A stretch of 26,721 nucleotides of DNA from DAOPXV01 sp035352535 (GTDB lineage Bacteria; Muiribacteriota; UBA9980): positions 1 through 26,721 of the forward strand of contig CAZJFS010000045.1 of assembly GCA_964545075.1 (NCBI GenBank), written 5' to 3'. A program made the position numbers and the translations under genes. Under the pieces are notes generated by a model. That model was not told the DNA's origin, searched no databases, and saw only the letters and a list, made by a program, of their open reading frames with translations. How positions within the stretch are numbered: position 1 is the first letter of the stretch; every line of letters starts with the position of its first letter. Shown here in pieces: positions 7,810 to 14,800 of the stretch.

Positions 7810-9921
7810 CTAAATAAATAGGCCGACCGCTTTTACGGGGCGCTCTTTCCCTTTTACCTCGATGCTTTTTTTTATGATTTCAAAACCTTTTAATAACTTC
7901 CCGTCTATCCTGTCGAAAGCGTCTTCCGATATTAATACCGCGCCGGGTTCGCAGTTGGATTCGAGCCGCTGGGCCAGATTCACCGCGTCGCCTATCAAAG
8001 TGCTGTCGCGCCTCGTTTCTCCGCCGACGTTACCCGAAATAACGCGACCGCCGTTTATTCCGATCCTTATTTTAAAATGATCCGCTTTCAGGTTCCTCAT
8101 GAACTTCTGGGCTTCAAGCGCGGCCGAAAACGCCTCGTTTTCCGTTGTAAATACCGCGAATATGCAGTCGCCGATAAATTTATCTATATCTCCGCCATTA
8201 GAATAAACAATATCCGTCAAAGGATTGAATATGACGTTTATGGCTTTTATAACATCCGCCGGAACGTGTTTTTCCGCGTAAGAAGTAAAGCCTTTAATAT
8301 CGATAAACATAAGGACCCTGAAAAGCTCCTCGTCCGGAATCTCATATCTTCCGGCTTCAACCGTTTTTCTTGCTTTTTTCCATACGTTATGCGGAGTATA
8401 TTTTTTTATTATATCCTGAAGTTTTTCATTCTTTTCGTTAGCTTCGATAAGTTCGCCGTTCTTCTTCTGAAGCTCGACCGTCAGCCTGTAATGCTCGCTG
8501 TTGATATTTTTAAACGCCTTTTCGGTTTCGGATATTATCCGTTCCGATTTTTTCAGCAGCGATTCGTTTTCTTTTAACTTCCGGTTAAGCGCGGCAACCG
8601 AAGTTTTAATCTTCTTATCGGCCCTTTCATATTCGCGAAGCTTTTTATAATAATTAAATTCCGTTTTTCCGGCCGGCTCCGGCTTCGAACCTATGACCAT
8701 TATGGATATTGAAGTGGACAGCTGTTTTGAGCCGCTCAAAGGTTTTTCCGATCTCGTAACGTCTTCATAAGAGTTATAGAGCGGGCCGTATTCCCCGGCG
8801 CAATAACAGCCTATTATGGGTACTTTTTCGCCGAACACTTTTTTAACCATGGCAACCTCTTCGCCCGTCCTGGAATGAAGCACGCGGTGCCTTAAATGAC
8901 AGCTGAACATGAAGACGGCTTCGGGCTTAAATCCCGACAGAGCGTTTTTTGCGCTTATGGCGGCTCTTTTTACGCCTTCGAGCATTTCATCGCGCCCGAG
9001 ATGCACGAGCTGTATGGTTTTACCGCGCATATCCTCGTTCGGAAAAAACTCTACGGCGCCGGTTTCCGGGTTAAAATTCCCCGGCGTCCTTATTATATGC
9101 TTCAACGTTTCGCCGTCTTCGAGTATTTCAATGAACGAATATTTATAAGATGTTACATTTAAAGAACTTCCAAAATCCTTACCGAGATAAGTCTCAAGAT
9201 AATCATGAATCGGGCTTTTGTCAACCTCATAGACAACGTTACCTTTCGTTCCGGTGCATACGACGGCTTTCGCCACCGGCGTCCAGCTGCTTTCGGAAGC
9301 GTAGCCGAATTTTATATTCCCGGTTCCCGAGGTTTTCATAAAAAGCATGCTGACGTTATCCGACATGGCTTCGTTTCCGCAAAACTGCCGGCCCTTAAAG
9401 AATTCGAGGTTGGCGTCATCGGCGTAAACTCCGGCCGATCCGCCGCCCGTGACCGGAAGCGGGAATGGGAACGAATCTTTTATCCCGTCCAGATATCTCG
9501 ATCCCTTAAAATGCAGTTCCGTTCCAGTTATAAGGCACGTAACGGCATCGTTTTCAGATAAGGAAGAGCTTTCAACGTATTCGGACGATATGGATCGCGC
9601 GGCTTTATAAGGGTCTTTTCCGCACTTTTTGAATCCGATCTTAAAATCGATCGCGTCCGAAGACATAAGCAAAACAGCCACCGAATCGCTTTCAAGCCCC
9701 AGATTCGACATTTCGAAATAAGAAGAGGAACCGAATACCGGTATATCCCCTATAACTCTTCTAACGCCTTTTAACACAAGAGACGCGTCGAGAGCGGCTG
9801 AAGCGAAGAGTATGGCCACGCCCGGATTTTTATTCCGGCCGTACGCCCGCCTTGCGGCTTTCAAGCCGGCATTATAAGGATTTTTATCAAACGAGACGCC
9901 CAGGCCTTTTTTTATATACAT
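7810..9921 (-). CDS. FIST-domain class III adenylate cyclase
   Basis: The 703-residue product has FIST N and C sensor domains (about 1-410; cysteine- and glycine-rich segments such as VTGGGSAG and IGCYCAGEYGP), a coiled coil (about 425-510) and a class III nucleotidyl cyclase domain (about 533-703). Metal-binding aspartates are in FIDIKGFTSY (D541) and DKFIGD (D585). The adenine-selecting pair is K581 and D639/T641 in RRDSTLIGD, and N648 and R652 provide the transition-state residues. All catalytic positions are present, so it should be active and make cAMP from ATP. FIST domains are thought to bind small ligands, possibly amino acids. There is no membrane segment, so it is cytoplasmic. It lies 13 nt before MnmG copy B. 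Confidence 0.88.
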   Translation of the reverse strand: MYIKKGLGVSFDKNPYNAGLKAARRAYGRNKNPGVAILFASAALDASLVLKGVRRVIGDIPVFGSSSYFEMSNLGLESDSVAVLLMSSDAIDFKIGFKKCGKDPYKAARSISSEYVESSSLSENDAVTCLITGTELHFKGSRYLDGIKDSFPFPLPVTGGGSAGVYADDANLEFFKGRQFCGNEAMSDNVSMLFMKTSGTGNIKFGYASESSWTPVAKAVVCTGTKGNVVYEVDKSPIHDYLETYLGKDFGSSLNVTSYKYSFIEILEDGETLKHIIRTPGNFNPETGAVEFFPNEDMRGKTIQLVHLGRDEMLEGVKRAAISAKNALSGFKPEAVFMFSCHLRHRVLHSRTGEEVAMVKKVFGEKVPIIGCYCAGEYGPLYNSYEDVTRSEKPLSGSKQLSTSISIMVIGSKPEPAGKTEFNYYKKLREYERADKKIKTSVAALNRKLKENESLLKKSERIISETEKAFKNINSEHYRLTVELQKKNGELIEANEKNEKLQDIIKKYTPHNVWKKARKTVEAGRYEIPDEELFRVLMFIDIKGFTSYAEKHVPADVIKAINVIFNPLTDIVYSNGGDIDKFIGDCIFAVFTTENEAFSAALEAQKFMRNLKADHFKIRIGINGGRVISGNVGGETRRDSTLIGDAVNLAQRLESNCEPGAVLISEDAFDRIDGKLLKGFEIIKKSIEVKGKERPVKAVGLFI

Positions 9922-9948
9922 TCAGATTCTTACCTTAAGTCAAACGCT

Positions 9949-10614
9949 CTATCTCGCGCCCTCGCCGCCAAGAACAACGAATATGGTCCTGAACAATATC
10001 CAGATATCAAATAAAACATTCATTTTTTTTACGTAATAACGGTCGTAGCGAAGTTTCGTTTCAATCTGGATCTCCTGCCTTCCAAGGACCTGTGAAAAAC
10101 CGGTGATCCCGGGTTTTACGCCCAGAACCTTTTTCTGCCATTTGTCGTAATGGCACACTATGTCGGGAACGTCGGGACGCGGGCCTATAACGCTCATCTC
10201 GCCTTTCAATACGTTGATGAAATTAGGTATCTCGTCTATGCTTGTCTTTCTTAAAAATTTCCCTATCATGGTCCTTCTGGGGTCGTCTTTTTCCGTAAGC
10301 AGCGGACCTATCTTGTGGGCATTTTTAACCATGGTGCGGAATTTATACATCTGAAACATCCGGCCGTCAAGGCCGACCCTGATCTGCCTGAATATGACGG
10401 GGCCTTTCGAGTCGAGCTTTATTATAAGCGCTATTACAAGCCACACCGGCATGAACGGAACTATTATCAACAGTGAGAACACTATATCAAAAAGGCGCTT
10501 CAATTTATTAAATATCTTATCTTTCATTTTTTGTTTTCTTTCGTATGGCATAAATTCATAAAGTAAACATTCGTTTGATCCGGCCGGATCCGCTATAATG
10601 CCAGCGCTGTTCAT
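9949..10614 (-). CDS. Short bacterial sugar transferase (polyprenyl phosphate sugar-phosphate transferase)
   Basis: Enzymes of this family move a sugar phosphate from a nucleotide sugar to undecaprenyl phosphate, the first step of many capsule, O-antigen or exopolysaccharide pathways. The 221-residue product is the minimal catalytic form: a membrane or re-entrant helix (about 42-66), KFRTM (91-95), the DE pair in SIDEIPNFIN (D127, E128), and GEMSVIGPRP (138-147). It lacks the long multi-helix N-domain of WbaP-type proteins. The substrate cannot be predicted. The first 21-29 residues look non-conserved, so ATGs at 10551 or 10527 are alternative starts. It is the first gene of the leftward unit. 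No other glycan-pathway gene is adjacent. Confidence 0.87.
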   Translation of the reverse strand: MNSAGIIADPAGSNECLLYEFMPYERKQKMKDKIFNKLKRLFDIVFSLLIIVPFMPVWLVIALIIKLDSKGPVIFRQIRVGLDGRMFQMYKFRTMVKNAHKIGPLLTEKDDPRRTMIGKFLRKTSIDEIPNFINVLKGEMSVIGPRPDVPDIVCHYDKWQKKVLGVKPGITGFSQVLGRQEIQIETKLRYDRYYVKKMNVLFDIWILFRTIFVVLGGEGAR

Positions 10615-10659
10615 TCCGGAACTTTTGTTTTTCCGGCTAATTTAATTGTTGCGTTATAC

Positions 10660-10688
10660 ATTTTATATTATTTTGTTTTCTTTGTCAA
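10660..10688 (-). promoter_or_regulatory. Housekeeping-sigma promoter for the leftward operon
   Basis: On the minus strand: TTGACA (10683-10688), 17-nt spacer, TAAAAT (10660-10665). This is a near-perfect sigma-70/sigma-A promoter. The start would be near 10653, giving a leader of about 40 nt before the sugar-transferase ATG. It should drive the transferase, the cyclase and both MnmG genes. Confidence 0.8.
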
Positions 10689-10757
10689 TCAAAACCCGCA
10701 TTTTTCATCACAAAACTAATATATGATAAAAAGAGTCCAATTTTGTTTTCAAAACAC

Positions 10758-10786
10758 TTGATAATAAATATCCAGTATGATATAAT
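10758..10786 (+). promoter_or_regulatory. Housekeeping-sigma promoter for nifU-nifS
   Basis: TTGATA (10758-10763), 17-nt spacer and TATAAT (10781-10786), a near-consensus promoter. Transcription would start near 10793 and leave a leader of about 125 nt before nifU. The leader is A/T rich; I see no riboswitch or clear operator in it. Together with the opposite promoter it fills the 303-nt divergent gap 10615-10917. Confidence 0.8.
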
Positions 10787-10917
10787 CATTTTTTAGAACC
10801 TTATAAACGCCAAAAACATTATGAAGCATAAATAAAATTGAAAACTAAATATTGTGATAAGCGATCAAGTATGAATTAAACAAAAACTGAAATTAAATGA
10901 AAGCCAGGTGATTTTTT

Positions 10918-11778
10918 ATGTGGAATTATTCAGGCAAAGTAATGGACCATTTTCATAACCCCAGAAATTACGGTGAAATTGAAAGTCCCGACGCGGTCGG
11001 CGAAGTAGGATCCATGGCCTGCGGCGACGCCCTGAGGCTGACCTTAAAAGTGGATAAAGATAAAGATACCATAATAGACGCTAAATTCCAGACATTCGGC
11101 TGCGGCTCGGCAATAGCTTCATCTTCCGTAATGACCGAAATGATAAAAGGCATGAAGCTCGACGAGGCCGCTAAGATAACCAACGCCGACATATCGAAAC
11201 AACTCGACGGCCTGCCGCCTGAAAAGATGCACTGCTCGGTTATGGGAAAAGAAGCGCTCGAAGCCGCAATCGCTAATTACCGCGGTTATAAGATCGAACA
11301 CGGCGAAGAGGAAGGCCGGCTCGTATGCAAATGCTTCGGCGTCACCGAGGATAAAATAATAAAACTCGCGAAGGAAAACAAGCTTCATACGGCCGAAGAT
11401 ATTATGAACTACACGAAAGCTGGCGGCGGATGCGGCGCCTGCATACAGGACATACAGGACATACTCGACGGCATATGGAACGCAAAAAAAACGAAAGACG
11501 ACGTTTCCAAGCCGGCCGGACCGCCTAAAAAGCTGACGGTCGTTCAAAAAGTGCGCTTAATAGAAGAGACTATAGAAAAAGAGATAAGGCCTTCGCTCAA
11601 TAAAGACGGCGGAGATATAGATCTCATCGACATATCGGACAATAAAGTTTACGTCCGCCTCCGCGGAATGTGCGCTCATTGCCCGTCATCGTCTTTTACG
11701 ATAAAATCCTTCGTAGAAACCAAACTCAAGGAATTCGTCGCCAACGATATAGAAGTATTGGAGGCTGAAAATGATTAA
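10918..11778 (+). CDS. nifU: NifU-type three-domain Fe-S scaffold protein
   Basis: NifU is a scaffold on which Fe-S clusters are built and passed to target proteins. This 286-residue product has all three domains of the full-length type. The IscU-like part has C35, C62 and C106. The BFD-like [2Fe-2S] domain has C137, C139, C172 and C175. The C-terminal NifU domain carries CxxC (C252, C255). The first seven positions match those known for Azotobacter NifU. The ATG is preceded by AGGTG. The reading frame overlaps nifS by 8 nt, so the pair is co-expressed. No nitrogenase genes are visible, so a general or anaerobic Fe-S role is more likely than nitrogen fixation. Confidence 0.93.
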   Translation: MWNYSGKVMDHFHNPRNYGEIESPDAVGEVGSMACGDALRLTLKVDKDKDTIIDAKFQTFGCGSAIASSSVMTEMIKGMKLDEAAKITNADISKQLDGLPPEKMHCSVMGKEALEAAIANYRGYKIEHGEEEGRLVCKCFGVTEDKIIKLAKENKLHTAEDIMNYTKAGGGCGACIQDIQDILDGIWNAKKTKDDVSKPAGPPKKLTVVQKVRLIEETIEKEIRPSLNKDGGDIDLIDISDNKVYVRLRGMCAHCPSSSFTIKSFVETKLKEFVANDIEVLEAEND

Positions 11779-12949
11779 GGACCCTATATACGTCGATAAT
11801 AACGCTACTACCAGCGTAGCGCCTGAAGTTTTCGAGGAAATGAAGCCGTTCCTGACCGATTTTTATGGAAATCCTTCATCGATTCACACTTTTGGCGGGC
11901 AGGTAGCCCATAAAATAGACGAAGCGCGTGAAAAAACAGCGGATTTGATAGGCGCCATTCCGACGGAAATAGTTTTTACCTCCTGCGGCTCGGAATCCGA
12001 TAACGCCGCCATAATGGGAATACTGGCGTCCAACCCCGCGAAACGCCATATAATAACCACGAAGGTCGAACATCCCGCCGTTCTTAATCTTTGCGGATAC
12101 CTTCAAAAAATAGGATACGATGTCACATATCTTTCGGTCGATAAAAAAGGCCGTCTGAACCTCGACGAGCTTCGCGAATCGATAAGGCCCGACACAGCTA
12201 TAGTATCCGTCATGTACGCGAACAACGAGACCGGCGTAGTTTTCCCTATCGAGGAAATAGGAAAAATAGTCAAGGAACATGACGCCATGTTTCATGTTGA
12301 CGCGGTACAGGTGACAGGAAAGATACCCCTGGACCTTTCAAAATCGACCATAGACCTCATGTCCGTGTCCGGCCATAAGCTTCACGCCCCCAAAGGCGTC
12401 GGAATTTTATACGTCCGCCGCGGAACGATGATCCGCCCTTACCTGATCGGCGGCCATCAGGAACGCGGAAGACGCGCCGGCACCGAGAACGTCGCATCGA
12501 TCTGCGGCCTCGGAAAAGCGTGCGAACTCGCTAAACAGCATATAAACGAGGAAAACACGCGGGTAAAAGCGTTACGCGACAGGCTCGAATCCTCCATTTT
12601 AAAAAGCGTCAATAATACCTTCGTGAACGGCGATACCGAACACAGGCTTCCTAATACGACCAATATAAGCTTTGAATTCATCGAAGGCGAAGCCATTCTT
12701 TTGATGCTCGATAAATACGGCATATGCGCTTCATCCGGCTCAGCCTGCACATCCGGATCGCTTCAGCCGTCGCACGTTCTTCGGGCCATGGGCGTTCCTT
12801 TCACCGCCGCGCACGGATCGATCAGGTACAGCCTCAGCCGTTACAACACCGATAAGGATATCGATAAAATAATAGAAGTGATGCCGGCGATAACCAAGAA
12901 GCTCAGAGCGCTGTCGCCTTACACTCCAAAAAGCGTTAAAACCGTTTAA
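11771..12949 (+). CDS. nifS: NifS/IscS-type cysteine desulfurase
   Basis: A PLP enzyme that takes sulfur from cysteine to give a protein persulfide for Fe-S assembly. Many members also release selenium from selenocysteine. The 392-residue product has the PLP lysine in SVSGHKLHAPKG (K203), VDAVQ with the cofactor aspartate (D177), and the mobile active-site loop SSGSACTSGS with C326. The length and loop are of the NifS/IscS (group I) type. It overlaps nifU by 8 nt, which makes it the sulfur donor for that scaffold. selD lies a few hundred bases downstream, so it may also supply selenium; that is inference from position and family chemistry. Confidence 0.94.
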   Translation: MIKDPIYVDNNATTSVAPEVFEEMKPFLTDFYGNPSSIHTFGGQVAHKIDEAREKTADLIGAIPTEIVFTSCGSESDNAAIMGILASNPAKRHIITTKVEHPAVLNLCGYLQKIGYDVTYLSVDKKGRLNLDELRESIRPDTAIVSVMYANNETGVVFPIEEIGKIVKEHDAMFHVDAVQVTGKIPLDLSKSTIDLMSVSGHKLHAPKGVGILYVRRGTMIRPYLIGGHQERGRRAGTENVASICGLGKACELAKQHINEENTRVKALRDRLESSILKSVNNTFVNGDTEHRLPNTTNISFEFIEGEAILLMLDKYGICASSGSACTSGSLQPSHVLRAMGVPFTAAHGSIRYSLSRYNTDKDIDKIIEVMPAITKKLRALSPYTPKSVKTV

Positions 12950-12955
12950 AACTTT

Positions 12956-12981
12956 AAAAACCGGCATTTTCCGGGTTTTAT
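12956..12981 (+). terminator. Hairpin after nifS, possible terminator
   Basis: AAAACCGG pairs across CATTTT with CCGGGTTTT, with one bulged G, ending in a short T run. It begins 7 nt after the nifS stop. It is short but placed as a rho-independent terminator should be. Confidence 0.5.
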
Positions 12982-13018
12982 ACCGAACATTACGTTATTA
13001 AATATAAGCGGGTAATGG

Positions 13019-13082
13019 AAAATAAAGAATAGTTGAAGTTGCCGCCTTTGTGCGCCGGATAACAGCTATTCTTTATTTTTTT
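13019..13082 (+). terminator. Long perfect hairpin with T run (terminator or small RNA end)
   Basis: A 14-bp perfect stem: positions 13019-13032 pair with 13066-13079, and the T tract runs on to 13082. The loop is 33 nt and can fold further (GTT/AAC and CCG/CGG). The left arm is A rich, so it could terminate from either side. It is the second hairpin after nifS. The large structured loop is more than a simple terminator needs, so a small RNA or attenuator is also possible. Confidence 0.6.
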
Positions 13083-13167
13083 GTCTCGTTTCCGCATATT
13101 CCCCTGCCGCTTTATTTTTGATGAACATATTTATCCCGTAAATTCAATAACGACAAAAAAAGACTTG

Positions 13168-13196
13168 TTGATTTTTTTTCGTTTTTAGTTTATATT
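13168..13196 (+). promoter_or_regulatory. Probable promoter for the His-rich gene and selD
   Basis: TTGATT (13168-13173), 17-nt spacer, TATATT (13191-13196), in an A/T-rich tract. The start would be near 13203, about 33 nt before the ATG of the small gene, which has a strong AAGGAG site. It implies that selD is transcribed separately from nifU-nifS. Confidence 0.55.
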
Positions 13197-13235
13197 TTAT
13201 AGTATAGGCCAAATTTAAATCAAGGAGTGATCATT

Positions 13236-13397
13236 ATGCAGGTAGCTCACACGGAATTACCACCCCACACCGGTGAAGGAAAACCCAAAGTAAAAGACGA
13301 ACACAACGAACACAACAAAAAACATGATATTCATCACCCCGACATAGACCACAAAAAAGAGCTTCTTGAAAAAATGAGAGAAGTAAAACCCAAATAG
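13236..13397 (+). CDS. Small His-rich protein of unknown function
   Basis: A 53-codon reading frame starts at an ATG preceded by AAGGAG at good spacing, behind a plausible promoter, and ends 14 nt before the selD start. The product is very hydrophilic, with 8 histidines (residues 5, 11, 23, 26, 30, 33, 34, 39), many Lys, Asp and Glu, and a KELLEKMREV helix near the end. It has no cysteine, membrane segment or signal peptide. I do not recognise it. The spaced histidines suggest metal binding, and the tight link to selD suggests a part in selenium or metal handling, but neither is shown. Confidence 0.6.
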   Translation: MQVAHTELPPHTGEGKPKVKDEHNEHNKKHDIHHPDIDHKKELLEKMREVKPK

Positions 13398-13411
13398 TAA
13401 AAGGAAACAAA

Positions 13412-14467
13412 TTGTCGGAAAAAAACAAAAAGAAGTTCAGACTCACAAGCCTTTCCGCTTGCGCGGGCTGAGCTTCTAAATTAGGTCCGGGCGACCTTAA
13501 AAATTTAATATCGAAAATTCCGCTGAAAAAAGACAAGAACCTTCTCGTCGGATTCAAAAATAGCGATGACGCCGCTATATATAAAATCGACGCTCGAAGG
13601 TCACTTGTGTTTACGGTTGATTTCTTTACGCCGGTGGTCGACGACGCTTATCACTTCGGAATGATCGCCGCGGCAAATGCCATCTCAGACGTTTACGCCA
13701 TGGGCGGAGAGCCGTTCCTGGCGTTAAACGTCATGGGGTTTCCGGTCAATGACGTTCCGGCGAAGGTTTTAAGCAAGATACTTCAGGGCGCGGCTGAAAA
13801 GGCCATGGAAGCGAATATCATCATCGGCGGAGGCCACTCGGTAAAGGACCCCGAGTTAAAATTCGGAATGTGCGTTCTGGGATTCGTAGATAATAAGTCG
13901 ATAATAGATAATTCCAGGGCGAAACCGGGTGATCGAATTTTTCTGACTAAACCATTGGGAACCGGAATCATTACGACTGCGCAAAAAAGAACGAACAAAG
14001 TGCCCAAAAGCGTTATGAACGAAATAATAAATTCCATGGAACGCTTAAATGGCAATGTTCGAAACAAACTGGTCAGATATGGAATAAAAACGGCTACGGA
14101 TATAACCGGATTCGGTCTTCTGGGACACATGCACGAGGTCGCCAGGGCATCCGGTGTGAATATAGACATATACTCAAGCCGCGTGCCTTTATTTACCGAA
14201 ACATGCAATTACGCAAAAAAAGGCTTTGTCCCCGGCGGAACTTTTTCAAATTATGACTATCTGAGTTCAGAGGTCGAATATGATGACGACGTACCTGAAT
14301 ATATTAGGCTTATCATGTGTGACGCTCAGACATCCGGCGGTATGCTTATTTTTTGTCCACCTGAAAAAGCCGATAAACTCGTTACTTTATTAAAACGTGA
14401 TGAGATATGCTGTGAATTTATCGGACAGGTAATGTCAACCGGTAGTGGAAAAATAAAAATAAAATAA
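13412..14467 (+). CDS. selD: SelD selenophosphate synthase containing selenocysteine (TGA at codon 20)
   Basis: SelD makes selenophosphate from selenide and ATP, the selenium donor for Sec-tRNA and selenouridine. The frame starts at TTG 13412, behind AAGGA. It reads through an in-frame TGA (13469-13471) and continues to 14467, giving 351 residues, the usual SelD length. Around the TGA the protein reads SACAG-U-ASKLGPGDL. Sec20 lines up with the catalytic Cys17 of E. coli SelD, and K23 with its Lys20. Family blocks follow: VDFFTPVVDD, AAANAISDVYAMGG, GGGHSVKDPELKFG and a C-terminal SGGMLIFCP. A start at GTG 13607 would remove the active site and is wrong. selA, selB and selC are not in the window. 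Confidence 0.9.
13469..13507 (+). promoter_or_regulatory. Sec UGA and bacterial SECIS hairpin in selD
   Basis: After the TGA (13469-13471) the RNA folds: TAAATT (13477-13482) pairs with AATTTA (13502-13507), and AGGTC (13483-13487) with GACCT (13493-13497), leaving a four-base bulge TAAA on the 3' side. The apical loop is CGGGC (13488-13492), with G at its second place and 16 nt from the UGA. Both fit the general bacterial SECIS model recognised by SelB. Confidence 0.8.
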
Positions 14468-14479
14468 AACAAATATTTA

Positions 14480-14508
14480 TTGACAACAGCGAAGCTTTAT
14501 ATTAAAAT
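14480..14508 (+). promoter_or_regulatory. Promoter upstream of dnaA
   Basis: TTGACA (14480-14485), 17-nt spacer, TAAAAT (14503-14508), near consensus. It would give a leader of about 285 nt through the DnaA-box region, so DnaA could repress its own gene. A second weaker candidate is TTGACA (14602-14607) with GATAAG (14625-14630). Confidence 0.65.
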
Positions 14509-14553
14509 TCACAACTAACCGCTTAACTTAACCGAGCTGAAAAAACCGTTCCC

Positions 14554-14774
14554 TAATATTAATATATATTTTATTTATTAATTATTATCTATTATACCCT
14601 GTTGACAATGTGAATATGTAGGTTGATAAGTGATTTATACAACGGTTTTAACTGTTGATTACTCTGTTGACAATGTGCAAAAGTAATGAACACTTTCCAC
14701 AGAAAAAGAAATATCCCTGCTTACGACCCCTTTATCCACATGTTATTAAAAAGTTATCAACAAAGTTATCAGAC
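14554..14774. other. Probable oriC region (A/T unwinding tract and DnaA boxes)
   Basis: The 330-nt gap before dnaA has no gene. It holds a 35-nt run of only A and T (14554-14588), a likely DNA unwinding element. To its right are DnaA boxes: TTATCCACA at 14732-14740, TTATCAACA at 14754-14762, and weaker ones TTATCAGAC at 14766-14774, reverse TTATCAACC at 14622-14630 and reverse TAATCAACA at 14653-14661. TTTCCACA at 14694-14701 is marginal. Position directly upstream of dnaA, box density and the A/T tract are the normal signs of oriC. The rival site is the array at 1-53. Confidence 0.75.
14599..14677 (+). repeat. 14-nt direct repeat in the origin region
   Basis: CTGTTGACAATGTG occurs at 14599-14612 and again at 14664-14677, 65 nt apart. 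Its first part read in reverse is TTGTCAACA, one base from a DnaA box, so both may be degenerate DnaA sites or a binding site for another origin regulator. Confidence 0.8.
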
Positions 14775-14800
14775 TTTACCCAGAAGGTTCGAATTTATTG

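Noticed and set aside
10615..10917. Origin or riboswitch in the divergent gap
   Set aside because: Only two promoters are seen. No DnaA-box group or recognisable riboswitch fold is present.
11119..11547. Minus-strand 142-codon frame over nifU
   Set aside because: Shadow of the nifU coding strand, with a composition unlike a real protein.
13469..13471. selD as a pseudogene with a nonsense mutation
   Set aside because: The TGA sits exactly at the catalytic cysteine position, the rest of the frame is intact, and a SECIS-type hairpin follows.
13607..14467. selD starting at GTG 13607
   Set aside because: It would drop the ATP/selenide active-site segment. The upstream frame with one TGA and a SECIS hairpin gives a complete SelD.
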